This document shows positions 16,866-24,926 of a DNA stretch of 48,259 nucleotides, one piece after another. The position numbers and the translations under genes are program-made. Below the pieces are notes generated by a model. It did no database searches, was not told where the DNA came from, and worked only from the letters and a program-made list of their open reading frames with translations. The stretch comes from Prevotella sp. CAG:485 (GTDB lineage: Bacteria; Bacteroidota; Bacteroidia; Bacteroidales; Muribaculaceae). Location of the stretch: NCBI GenBank assembly GCA_000437495.1, contig FR897877.1, positions 77,708 to 125,966 on the forward strand. The letters are read 5' to 3'. The stretch's first letter is position 1. Every line of letters starts with the position of its first letter.

Positions 16866-17402
16866 ATGACCAAAATTAAAATCTTCATGCTGGCCGCTAT
16901 CATTGGAACAGCACTGATAGGCGCCAACTCAGCGTTGGCCGCCAAACATCATAACAAGCATCGCCACTGCACCGAGCAGACCCAATGCGACCAGGACAAG
17001 CGCGGCGCAGAGTGCGACAGCAAAGACTGCAATGACAAGGATGCCAAATTCTGTCCGTTTGCAGGCCTCAACCTCACCGATGCCCAGAAAGAGAAGGTGA
17101 AGGCTATAGAGAAAGAGCGCAGAAATGCTGTGAAAGAGGGCAAAAAGAATGTGCGTGAAGAAGCATGCAAAAATGCTGACAATCAGATTCAGCAGATTCT
17201 GACCCCGGAGCAGTATAAGCAATATCAGCAGAATAAGGAGACGCTGCGCAAGGAACGCAAAGACCGTAAGGACAAAAAGCGTTATGATGGCCACCGTCAC
17301 GGCGAAAAACATCGCGAATACTGCGCTCCTGCCCCCGCAACCTGCAACGGCGAAAACGGCCAGCACTGCACTCAAGGCAATGCCTGCAACAACGGCAAAT
17401 AA
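16866..17402 (+). CDS. Small Cys/His-rich exported protein, Spy/CpxP-like
   Basis: A 178-residue protein with a signal peptide cut near ALAA-K27. The mature part begins with a His/Cys-rich stretch (KHHNKHRHC, then four more Cys up to FCPFAG), followed by a helical core with LNLTDAQKEKVKAIEKE (about 69-85) and ILTPEQYKQYQQNKE (about 117-131), like the LTxxQ elements of Spy/CpxP stress proteins. A very basic segment and a second Cys/His-rich tail follow. In all there are 10 Cys and 8 His. Spy/CpxP relatives act as periplasmic chaperones or sense envelope stress and metals; metal binding here is an inference from composition. The gene is flanked by terminators, so it is transcribed alone; no standard -7 box was found before it. 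Confidence 0.75.
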   Translation: MTKIKIFMLAAIIGTALIGANSALAAKHHNKHRHCTEQTQCDQDKRGAECDSKDCNDKDAKFCPFAGLNLTDAQKEKVKAIEKERRNAVKEGKKNVREEACKNADNQIQQILTPEQYKQYQQNKETLRKERKDRKDKKRYDGHRHGEKHREYCAPAPATCNGENGQHCTQGNACNNGK

Positions 17403-17506
17403 AGCACAACATATTCAGCAATGGATTTGTGAAACACGTAGATAAATTTGTCTCATAATAGATGCACCCCTGTATGGGGTTTCCACAGGTCATCACCAGA
17501 CCTAAG

Positions 17507-17544
17507 AAGTGTGTTGGATGTGTTATCCGGCACACTTTGCTTTT
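17507..17544 (+). terminator. Hairpin terminator after Spy-like gene
   Basis: AAGTGTGTTGGAT (17507-17519) pairs over 13 positions, two of them T-G, with ATCCGGCACACTT (17525-17537) around a GTGTT loop, then TGCTTTTA follows. Confidence 0.65.
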
Positions 17545-17654
17545 ATAGCTCTCTGCTGTTGAGCGGGAGAACGGCTCTGAGACTTCACAGCAAAAAAATT
17601 TTTACGCAGCGATTAAACCTACGGGGTTTTCGGTTGTTTAATAAGTAAAGGGGC

Positions 17655-17763
17655 AAGAAACCACCTGTTGGTTTTCTTAATTGTCGCAGACTTCGACTCC
17701 CCGATAATAAAACAATGATGTGCGACAAAAACGGTATCACGGCTGCGGTCTGATGCCGTTTTT
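17655..17763 (+). ncRNA. Three tandem hairpins ending in a T-run; possible small RNA or yaaA leader
   Basis: Hairpin 1: AAGAAACCA (17655-17663) with TGGTTTTCTT (17669-17678). Hairpin 2: TTGTCGCA (17681-17688) with TGCGACAA (17721-17728). Hairpin 3: AAAAACGGTATCA (17727-17739) with TGATGCCGTTTTT (17751-17763), which looks like an intrinsic terminator 16 bases before the yaaA ATG. Hairpins 2 and 3 share two bases. That it is a transcribed RNA is an inference. Confidence 0.4.
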
Positions 17764-17779
17764 CATATACCGAAACGAG

Positions 17780-18544
17780 ATGATACTGATAGCCGAATCG
17801 AAAACTATGCGCAGCGAGCTATACAGCTTGTCGAGCCTGCATGGCAGTGAGCCGCAGTTTGAGACAGAAGCCCGCGAGATAATGGACTCTGTGGCAGCTA
17901 TGAGTCCGGCGGAAGTGGCCGCTATGCTGCATTGTTCCGGCCGATTGGCACTGACAGCCGTTGAACTGGCCAAATCATTCAGCCATTCCACCCTTGGCAT
18001 AAAGACGTTGGAAGCCTTCACAGGCGTCGTCTTTCGTTCGCTCGACGCCTCTACCCTATCGCCGCAAGCCGCTGAACACTGCCAGCAGGAATTGAGGATA
18101 GTTTCAACGGCATACGGCATCTTGCGCCCAGAGGATGTGGTGCGTCCGTACAGGCTGGAGATGAGCGCCCGTGTGCCGGGAATGTCATTGCCGCTGAAGG
18201 GTTTCTGGAAGCCGAAGCTGACAGTGGCCGCCGGCAAGTATCTGAAAGAGAATCCCGACGGCTCGCTGATAGCGGTGCTTCCGGCCGACGCTCAGGCCTG
18301 TTTCGACTGGAAGCTGCTGCGCGGCCTTGGCTCTGTGGGGTTTGTGGAATTACGCACCTATAACGATGCCGGGAAGCTCACCACTCCGCGCGCCGAACGA
18401 CTGAAAGACCGGCGCGGACTCTTTGTGCGGCAGTTGTTGGAAGCCGGAATCACTACTGCCGAGGGCCTTGAGACTTTTACTTCGCCCGATTTTGAGTACT
18501 TGGGTCAGGACCCGTATCCGGGTCGTTACGCGTTCCTTTGCTGA
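17780..18544 (+). CDS. yaaA: YaaA-family (UPF0246) peroxide stress protein
   Basis: A 254-residue protein starting MILIAESKTM, the usual opening of YaaA/UPF0246, and ending with the family pattern RAERLKDRRGLFVRQLLE and a DFEYLGQDPYPGRYAF close. The middle has the typical STAYGILRPEDVVRPYRLEM segment. In E. coli YaaA lowers free iron during peroxide stress and has been linked to DNA binding; the role here is by family. I place the start at 17780 and not at the in-frame ATG at 17720, because the earlier one lies in a hairpin region and the extra residues are unlike the family. The gene converges with umuD. Confidence 0.88.
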   Translation: MILIAESKTMRSELYSLSSLHGSEPQFETEAREIMDSVAAMSPAEVAAMLHCSGRLALTAVELAKSFSHSTLGIKTLEAFTGVVFRSLDASTLSPQAAEHCQQELRIVSTAYGILRPEDVVRPYRLEMSARVPGMSLPLKGFWKPKLTVAAGKYLKENPDGSLIAVLPADAQACFDWKLLRGLGSVGFVELRTYNDAGKLTTPRAERLKDRRGLFVRQLLEAGITTAEGLETFTSPDFEYLGQDPYPGRYAFLC

Positions 18545-18579
18545 GACCCCTTATTCGCAGAAAAATCGCGGCAGGCAAC

Positions 18580-19020
18580 TCAGCGGAAATTCTTGATGAC
18601 CTTTGCCACCACGCCCCAGATTTGAAAATCCTCTTCGGTGCGTATGCTGATGGCCGGAAACTCCGGATTGCCGGGTCTGAGCCATATCACGCCTTGGTCT
18701 GATTGCGAAAGGTCAAGGTATTTAAGAGTAAATTCGCCGTTTATCCAAGCCACCACAACATCGTTCTGACGAGGCTCCAGACTCCTGTCTACCACTAAGA
18801 TGTCGCCTTCGTCAATGCCGGCCTCAATCATTGAAAGGCCCACTACGCGCGCGTAGAAAGTGGCGGCCGGATGGCGTATGAGCTCGCGGTTGAAGTCAAG
18901 CGACCGGTCAACATAATCCTGCGCCGGCGACGGGAAGCCGGCACGGATGCCGCCGTCGGCAAAGGGCAGCGAGAGAAGAGAGGCAAAATCTCCTTTTATA
19001 AATTCTACTTCTTTTGTCAT
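18580..19020 (-). CDS. umuD: UmuD-like S24 self-cleaving SOS protein
   Basis: A 146-residue S24 peptidase-fold protein. The cleavage site is A27-G28 (IRAGFPSPAQDY), the nucleophile is Ser63 in VVGLSMIEAGI, and the general base is Lys100 in GEFTLKYL. These lie three residues beyond the E. coli UmuD positions (24/25, 60, 97), so this is UmuD and not a full LexA: there is no DNA-binding domain. Cleaved UmuD pairs with UmuC as DNA polymerase V. An upstream in-frame GTG at 19053 is possible, but a -7 box (19036-19029) lies between it and the ATG at 19020, so I use the ATG. It is divergent from umuC, unlike the umuDC operon of E. coli. Confidence 0.92.
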   Translation of the reverse strand: MTKEVEFIKGDFASLLSLPFADGGIRAGFPSPAQDYVDRSLDFNRELIRHPAATFYARVVGLSMIEAGIDEGDILVVDRSLEPRQNDVVVAWINGEFTLKYLDLSQSDQGVIWLRPGNPEFPAISIRTEEDFQIWGVVAKVIKNFR

Positions 19021-19028
19021 TGCTAATA

Positions 19029-19036
19029 CAAAGTTA
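19029..19036 (-). promoter_or_regulatory. umuD -7 box, nearly touching the start codon
   Basis: The minus strand reads TAACTTTG, ending 8 bases before the umuD ATG, so the mRNA would have almost no leader. No clear -33 TTTG is seen at 19-21 bases. Confidence 0.55.
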
Positions 19037-19123
19037 CGCAATTTTATTGACACCGGCCACGTGGAAAGGGTTCAAAATTAAGCCAAAGAATGAAATCGCC
19101 GGGAAAAATCGTGCCCCGGAAAT

Positions 19124-19154
19124 TTTGCCGTAAAGGGATGAAGCTGTAACTTTG
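19124..19154 (+). promoter_or_regulatory. umuC promoter giving a nearly leaderless mRNA
   Basis: TTTG (19124-19127), 19 bases, then TAACTTTG (19147-19154), a full match. The ATG follows 4 bases after the box, so transcription should start at or next to the start codon. Confidence 0.75.
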
Positions 19155-19158
19155 CAGT

Positions 19159-20451
19159 ATGTGGGCTCTTGTTGACTGCGACAATTTTTTCTGTTCATGC
19201 GAACGCGTGTTCCGCCCGGACTTGCTTCATACGCCTCTTGTGGTGCTGAGCAACAACGACGGGTGTGTGGTGGCACGTTCGGCAGAGAGCAAAGCCATGG
19301 GGGTGCAGATGGGCACGCCGTGGTTTCAGCTGCAAGACCTCTATCGGGGTCGCGGCATAGTGGCCTTTTCGAGCAATTATGTGCTTTATGCCGATTTGTC
19401 GGCCCGCGTCATGGCCACGTTGCGCACCGAGGCGCCGGAAGTGTATCAATATTCCATCGACGAATCGTTTCTGCACCTTGAGGGCTTCGACCCCGACGGC
19501 ATAAAAGAATGGGGAGAGAAGCTCGCCGCCAAGGTGCGCCGCTGGGTAGGTGTGCCGGTGAGCATTGGCATGGCCCCGACAAAGACTCTGGCAAAGGTGG
19601 CGGTGAAGTATGCCAAGAAATATGCCGGTTATCACAAATGCTGCCGCATAGCCGACGAGCATCAGCGTGTGGAGGCGCTGCGCAGGCTCGACCTGGACGA
19701 TGTATGGGGCATAGGGCGCCGCATCAGCAAGAGGCTGCAGGCGCGTGGCATGAAGACGGCACTCGACTTTGCGGAGGCTGACCGCGCCTGGGTGAGGAAG
19801 AACTTCGGCATAACGGGCGAACGGACCTGGCAGGAGCTGAACGGCAATGATGTGATTCCGCTCGATGTGCTCGACACGCCGAAGAAGAGTTTTATGACGG
19901 GCCGCAGTTTCCCGGAAATGCTCACCGACTTTGAGGATGTGCGCACCCATGTGGCGAATTTTGCCTCGCGTTGTGCGCTGAAGCTGAGGAGACAGCACAG
20001 TGTCTGCACAATGCTCACCACGTTTGTCAATTCAAATTATTTCAGGCCCGATTTGGAGCAGTATTCCGGTCAGGCCTCTTGGCTGTTTCCAACCGCCACC
20101 GCGTCGACTTCGGAATTGGCCGAGGCAGCGGTAACTTGTCTGAAGCGCTGTTTCCGGCCCGGCATCCGCTATAAACGTGCCGCTGTGATGGTATATGGCC
20201 TAAGCGGCGACGATGCCATTCAGGCCGACCTATTCAGCTATAATCCTGAGCAGGCCAAACGTCTGCGTGAGTTGGGAATGGCACTCGACCACATCAACCG
20301 CACACAAGGCGCCGACACCATTGTCCTTGCCTCGCAGCAGTTTGCACAAAAGGACGCAGAGGGCAAAAATATCAAATACGTCAACGCCATACGCCGCGCT
20401 CACAAATCGCCCGACTACAGCACCCGCCTCGACTCCTTTACAGTGAAATAA
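19159..20451 (+). CDS. umuC: Y-family DNA polymerase V catalytic subunit UmuC
   Basis: A 430-residue Y-family polymerase. The catalytic palm motifs are MWALVDCDNFFCSCERVF with Asp7 and YQYSIDESFLHL with the Asp-Glu pair; NNDGCVVARS is the finger motif, and VWGIGRRISKRL the helix-hairpin element of the thumb. The C-terminal part (QADLFSY, RLDSFTVK) is typical of UmuC and not DinB. With UmuD it performs error-prone bypass synthesis under SOS. The start is fixed by the promoter box four bases upstream. The gene converges with the TPR-AraC regulator; a short GGCC/GGCC repeat follows but no convincing terminator. Confidence 0.95.
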   Translation: MWALVDCDNFFCSCERVFRPDLLHTPLVVLSNNDGCVVARSAESKAMGVQMGTPWFQLQDLYRGRGIVAFSSNYVLYADLSARVMATLRTEAPEVYQYSIDESFLHLEGFDPDGIKEWGEKLAAKVRRWVGVPVSIGMAPTKTLAKVAVKYAKKYAGYHKCCRIADEHQRVEALRRLDLDDVWGIGRRISKRLQARGMKTALDFAEADRAWVRKNFGITGERTWQELNGNDVIPLDVLDTPKKSFMTGRSFPEMLTDFEDVRTHVANFASRCALKLRRQHSVCTMLTTFVNSNYFRPDLEQYSGQASWLFPTATASTSELAEAAVTCLKRCFRPGIRYKRAAVMVYGLSGDDAIQADLFSYNPEQAKRLRELGMALDHINRTQGADTIVLASQQFAQKDAEGKNIKYVNAIRRAHKSPDYSTRLDSFTVK

Positions 20452-20489
20452 CCGGCCTTTACGGCCACCTTCAGATGCACAACGAGCCT

Positions 20490-22194
20490 TTATGCGTCGG
20501 AATCGTCGGAGGCTCTGACGTCGCGGGCGGCTTTGCGATATTCGCGCAGGCTCAGCCCGGTGAACTTCTTAAAATTGGCTCCGAAAGTGTTGCGCGAGGC
20601 GAATCCGACGCTGTCGGCAATGGCCTCGGTGGAGAGATGTGCATATTCGGGCATCTCCATGCGCCTCATCACCTCAACGATGCGTGCATGATTGATAAGC
20701 GAGGAGAAGTTGCAATGTCGCGTTTCGTGAATTACTTGCGACACGGCCTTGGGATGGCGCCCCACTGCCTGCGCAAATGTTTTCATCGACAGGTCATGAC
20801 TGTAAATGATGTCAGTCTGCATTACCTGTTCTATTTTCTCGGCTATGGCCTTCTTATCGGCCTCGGAGAGCGATGAGCTTTCATACTTTATCTGAGCGCC
20901 GGAATCAGCGTTGTCCGTGTCATCGGCCGACAAGCCGTTATCCTCCGGCACATCAGCCAAATCAGCCTCCTCGGCAATATCATGGCTGACGTCAGGGTCT
21001 TCCGGCATCACTTTCGACTCTGTGGGTGTCTGCAGATACTTCTCCTGCAGCTGACGGTAGATGAGGGCAGCCTGACGGCGCAGAGCCTTATTCTTGCGCC
21101 TCAACACCAGCGAAAGAGTTGTGATGGCACCTATCACCACCAAGGCCGCCACGAAGCTCCAGAACCATATTTTCTGACTCACAGACAATATGGCAAGCCG
21201 ATTGGTGAGGGTGCGCCTTTCGCGTATGAATTCCAGCTGGCCCAGATTGTCGGCAATGGAGAAGGAACTGATGGAATCGCGCAACTGAAGCACTTTATTC
21301 TTGTAAAGGCGCTTTTGCTCCTCGTTGTCAGTGGCCTCATAAATCATGGAATAAATCTGATAGATGCACAGGCGCAAGTCCGTCTGTCGGCTCTTCGTGG
21401 CTAGTTCCAGAGCCTGCGGCAATATGCTTAGAGCGGCATCGGGGTGATGGTCGTTCAGCTCCAACAGGGCCAGGTCTTTGAGCTTTGTGGTCCGCAGCCT
21501 TATGGTGCTGTTGTTCACCGGCAAGCCCTGCAGAGCCTTTCTGTAATGATAGCGCGCCGTGGCATAGTCGCCTTCGCTGCTGGCTTTGTGCCCGTAATAC
21601 GACTCAATGGCATACTCATATTCCATCTCCTTGGCTACGGGCTTGTTTGCCAGACTCTGCATCACCTTAAGCTCAGCGCTCATACCCGGCAGGTCGCACA
21701 GGATAAAACGCTCGTTGACCATGTCGCAGAAGGTGGAGAAGATGGTTGGAGCGTCATTCTCTTTTATGGCCGCGTAGAAGCCGTATTTTGAATGTTCAAA
21801 GGCTTTGTTGATGATTTCGGGCTTCTCTATATGCCCCGAGCACTATATACAGCCTGCCGAGGTTAAGATGCAGTTTGGCATCAGGCAGACCGTCGTTGTC
21901 TACAATGTCTTGAATGGTAATCAGATCCTCGTAAGCAGCCATGAAGTTGGTGAGATGGATATTAGCATCCACGCTGCCGTACAGCGCCTCCAGACAAGTT
22001 TCTTTATCAGCTGAAGAGGCCACGGCATACTGCTTGGCTACAGGGCGGAAATACTCCAAAGCCTCGCGATAACGGAGGCTGTCTGCCAGCTTCTGCCCTT
22101 GCTGAACCTGCGCCGCATAGTTGCTTGCACCCCGGCAAAAGAGCGGTGCAAGCAGCAGCACGATTACGGCTAAAAGGGCTTCGGGCAATTTCAT
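20490..22194 (-). pseudogene. TPR - transmembrane - AraC-type regulator, interrupted by a frameshift
   Basis: The gene opens at 22194 with a signal/anchor segment (MKLPEALLAVIVLLLAPLFC) and TPR-like helices, but its frame ends at 21796. The downstream frame continues with GHIEKPEIINKAFEHSKYG from about 21835 and reaches 20490. The join is a run of four C (21834-21837; GGGG in the gene), where three would give LYIVLGHIEKPE in one frame; so one G is extra. Repaired, it would be about 567 residues: signal segment, TPR repeats, one membrane helix (IWFWSFVAALVVIGAITT), an acidic linker, and an AraC helix-turn-helix (STEAIADSVGFASRNTFGAN). Such Bacteroidetes regulators sense outside the membrane and bind DNA inside. 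The target is unknown; it faces away from umuC and is followed upstream by another broken gene. Confidence 0.85.
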
Positions 22195-22224
22195 CTAACG
22201 GGATAAGATTGGTTGAACCGACTG

Positions 22225-22255
22225 CAAAGGTAACATAAAAAATTTAAGTTTCAAA
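22225..22255 (-). promoter_or_regulatory. Promoter of the TPR-AraC regulator
   Basis: On the minus strand TTTG (22255-22252), 19 bases, then TACCTTTG (22232-22225), a full match. The ATG is 30 bases beyond the box. The promoter lies just past the end of the next gene upstream. Confidence 0.75.
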
Positions 22256-22302
22256 GCAGCGAGGCTGCCCGGAAACTTGAAAAAGAATGTGGAATAAAAG
22301 TT

Positions 22303-24504
22303 TTACTTGACGAATTTGACGGTGGCCACGTTTGCCGTCGGTGCCGTAGATGTTGAAGGTGGCTTCGCTGCCGTTATTGGTGGAAATGAGGTCGCCGTTA
22401 ATCATCAGGCTGAAGTTGTCGGCGTCAACAGTGCCCACAGCGTTGACTGCGTCGGCGGCATAGAATGCCGGGCCGAAAGTCTGCTTGGTGTAGTTGCCGG
22501 TGGCGTCGGTGATGGTAACGCGGAGCTTAAACCAGCCGTTGTCGCTCTTAAGGTCTTTGCCGGCCATGGTAGCGCGGTAGAAGGAGCCGTGAGCCGGCAG
22601 GCGGAAATACTCGGGCATTTCGGTGGCTGCGAGTTCAGACCAGTTTTCAGTGTTGTAGGGAGCCACTTCCACTTTCCAGGTGGCGGGAGCAAAGACGAAG
22701 TGCTGAGTGCCTATTACGAAGTTGAAGTCGCCGCCGCTCATGTTTATCGTCACGTCGGCCAGATGCTCAAAACGGTTGGTGATTTTGTTGCTTTGGTTGC
22801 GCAGCTGCACCATCTGCAGCGAAGGAGGACAAACGTCGGGAGTGAGCACCGAGAAGCCTATCTCCGAATGTGAATGGCCAACAATGGTGTCGACCTTGAA
22901 GTTGCGGTTGTCGCAATGAATGACCATGCGTTTGCCTTTGTTGTTTTCGTCGGAACCCCAGCTCATTACGCCAAACTGGAAAGAATCGAAGTTCTTGTAA
23001 ACGGTGTCTTTGTCTACCGTGGCCGTGAAGGTCATTTTATAGTGGTCAGCTTCGCGCTGCTCTCCGCAAAGACCTACCCATAAGGGGTCGAGGAAGAATC
23101 CGTAAGGAGTGTCGAAATCCTTGCCGCTGACCTGATTGGTCATGATGGTGTAGGTCATGAAAGGCGATGTGTTGCCGAACTCAACCTGCTGCTCAGCGGT
23201 GTTGTAAGCGAATACCGGATGGTTGACAGCTGAATAACCGCAGTCTTCAGTTTCATTGTTGGCTATCAGGCTGAGCACCTGACCCACAGTCTCGGAGATG
23301 GGGAAGTATGATTCGCCATCAGGGCCGACATAGAAGCGGGGCGATGTAACGCCCGAGCCGACGGAGACGCTGAAGAATTTCACCTCTTTGGTCTCAAGTT
23401 CAGCCAGATTGAGCATGTGCTTCATGGGCGAGTCAAAATCTGTATTAATCATCAATACCGGGCTGTTGGTGTTGTTGAGTCCGTTTGCGAAGGTGAGACC
23501 CGTGTTTGAGCCTACATTAGACAACTCATAAGTATACTGTAACTTGGCATTGGCCTCCGACGGCTGATAGAGGGTTTTGTTGAATTTGGGCAGTTTCACC
23601 GGCTTATAGTCGGAGCCTGCGTGAGTGTATGTGCCGCTGTGTACTGCCGGACGAAGGAATCTCGAACCTATTACTGTGGGCTGAGTCGGGTCTACTTTTT
23701 TCGTGGTTTTGTCCATGGGCCTCAGCACATACATTACATAGTGGCCGAAGCAATCGGGAAGGTTGGGGTTGACAAAGAGGTCGCCGCCATGGGTGCGGTC
23801 GGCGCCTATCGTGGCACTGTTGTAAGGCAGGTTGTAGAACACTGATGCCAGTGACAGCAGTTTACCCTTTGGTGAGATATACATTTGTAAGGTGTTGATG
23901 CTGCCTGACTCTATGTTGGCATTGGTATAATCCATGCCTGTTGAGCGGCTGTAGGGAAGGCCGGCGGCTTCGCCGTTGGGAAGTTGCAAGCGCATCTCAA
24001 TCTTCTTGGTGCAATTGGAGCCTGAGAATCTGAGTGTAGTGTCGGAATTGACTACCACATTGTCCACGCCGTCCATCTTGGTGATGTCGTCCATGTCGTC
24101 GTAATCACCGTCGAAGGTGAGCAAGACGGCATATTTGCCTTTGGGCACTCGTACCTCGTATGTGTGTGTTTGGCCTTGACCAATTTGTCCTTGCCAATAG
24201 ACTTTACTATGGCTGCTCTGTCGACATCTATGAAGAACAACATACGCGGATTTTTGTCGGCGATGCAGCTGTCGGTGGCGGTCTTTGCCAGTGTCCATTT
24301 CACGGTTACTGTTGCTGAGTCGGCCGAGGAGGCGAATTTGGGCGCCTGCGATTCAGGTGCCATGTAGACGGAGGAAACTACTTCTTGTTTGCCGGTGGCC
24401 GGATTGGGAACTGTCACTTCGGCTACAGGTTTCTGTTGCCATGCCATTACTCCTGCAGCTAAGACTGTGGATAATACTCCAAATGTGAGTAAACGATGTT
24501 TCAT
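22303..24504 (-). pseudogene. Large secreted protein of unknown function with two frameshifts
   Basis: The ATG at 24504 gives a signal peptide (MKHRLLTFGVLSTVLAAGVMAW) and a frame that is sensible to KAKHTHT near 24165; after that YEVRVPKGKYAVLLTFDGDYDD continues in another frame. The switch is in AAA(CA)4 (minus strand; TG repeat at 24161-24169), where one A or two repeat bases have changed. Near the end the frame shifts again: FNIYGTDGKR (about 22330) should be followed by VATVKFVK and a stop at 22303, but two bases seem lost in CGTGGCC (CGTGTGGCC would repair it), so the open frame runs on to 22244 with unrelated residues. Repaired length is about 733. I do not recognise the family; it is beta-rich, with many Asn/Thr/Gly, and its last residues recall a type IX sorting domain. 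It stands before the TPR-AraC gene on the same strand. Confidence 0.75.
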
Positions 24505-24689
24505 GCTGTTGTTAGGGACTCTGTATGTTAGATTCTGTGATGAGGCCGGCCAGAATCCGTTAAACCGACTCATTATTGTATGGAAAGTATGTTTGCTCTA
24601 TAACTTGTAAGCCTTGATAGAAGCTCGTTCAGGTCAGGCATTTGATTCCACTGAAGCAAAATTCAAACACACTCGGGAATTTTCATAAG

Positions 24690-24697
24690 CAAAGTTA
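24690..24697 (-). promoter_or_regulatory. Putative -7 box of the secreted-protein gene
   Basis: TAACTTTG on the minus strand; the long distance to the ATG (185 bases) and the missing -33 element keep confidence low. Confidence 0.4.
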
Positions 24698-24853
24698 ATA
24701 TTATAGCGGCAAGGAAATGCACTGAAAAGCATCAAAGTTTGCCTCAAAAATGCCCTTGAAATGCCCCACTTCCAAAAACGGTGCAAATTTTTCCAATTTT
24801 TCAGCCTTAAAGTGGAAGCGATTGGAACCTACGTTTGTGAATTGCAAGAAGGA

Positions 24854-24901
24854 AACAGGGGAGGATGTGTGATGCTGTTGTTTTACACACCCTCCCCTGT
24901 T
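24854..24901 (-). terminator. Intrinsic terminator of rpoC
   Basis: AACAGGGGAGGGTGTGT and ACACATCCTCCCCTGTT on the minus strand pair over 17 positions with one G-T, followed by TTCCTTCTT. It lies 25 bases after the rpoC stop and should end the rpoBC transcript. Confidence 0.88.
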
Positions 24902-24926
24902 GGCTATGGGGATTGCTTTTGCTGTC

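Larger units (their letters stand above)
17403..17779 (+). other. 377-bp structured intergenic region before yaaA
   Basis: The region holds a terminator-like hairpin (17507-17544), a -7 box TAAATTTG (17443-17450, without a good -33), and then a run of three hairpins at 17655-17763 directly before the yaaA start. No coding frame is convincing. It could carry the 3' end of the Spy-like transcript, a small RNA, or a long yaaA leader. Confidence 0.6.
24505..24926 (-). other. 422-bp gap between rpoC and the secreted-protein gene
   Basis: It contains the rpoC terminator (24854-24901), then AT-rich sequence, and a minus-strand -7 box TAACTTTG (24697-24690) about 186 bases before the secreted-protein start, with no good -33 partner. 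No gene is seen. Confidence 0.65.

Noticed and set aside
17681..17728. tmRNA or tRNA because of a TTCGACTCC-like T-loop
   Set aside because: The bases around it do not pair as a T-stem and no acceptor stem or CCA exists.
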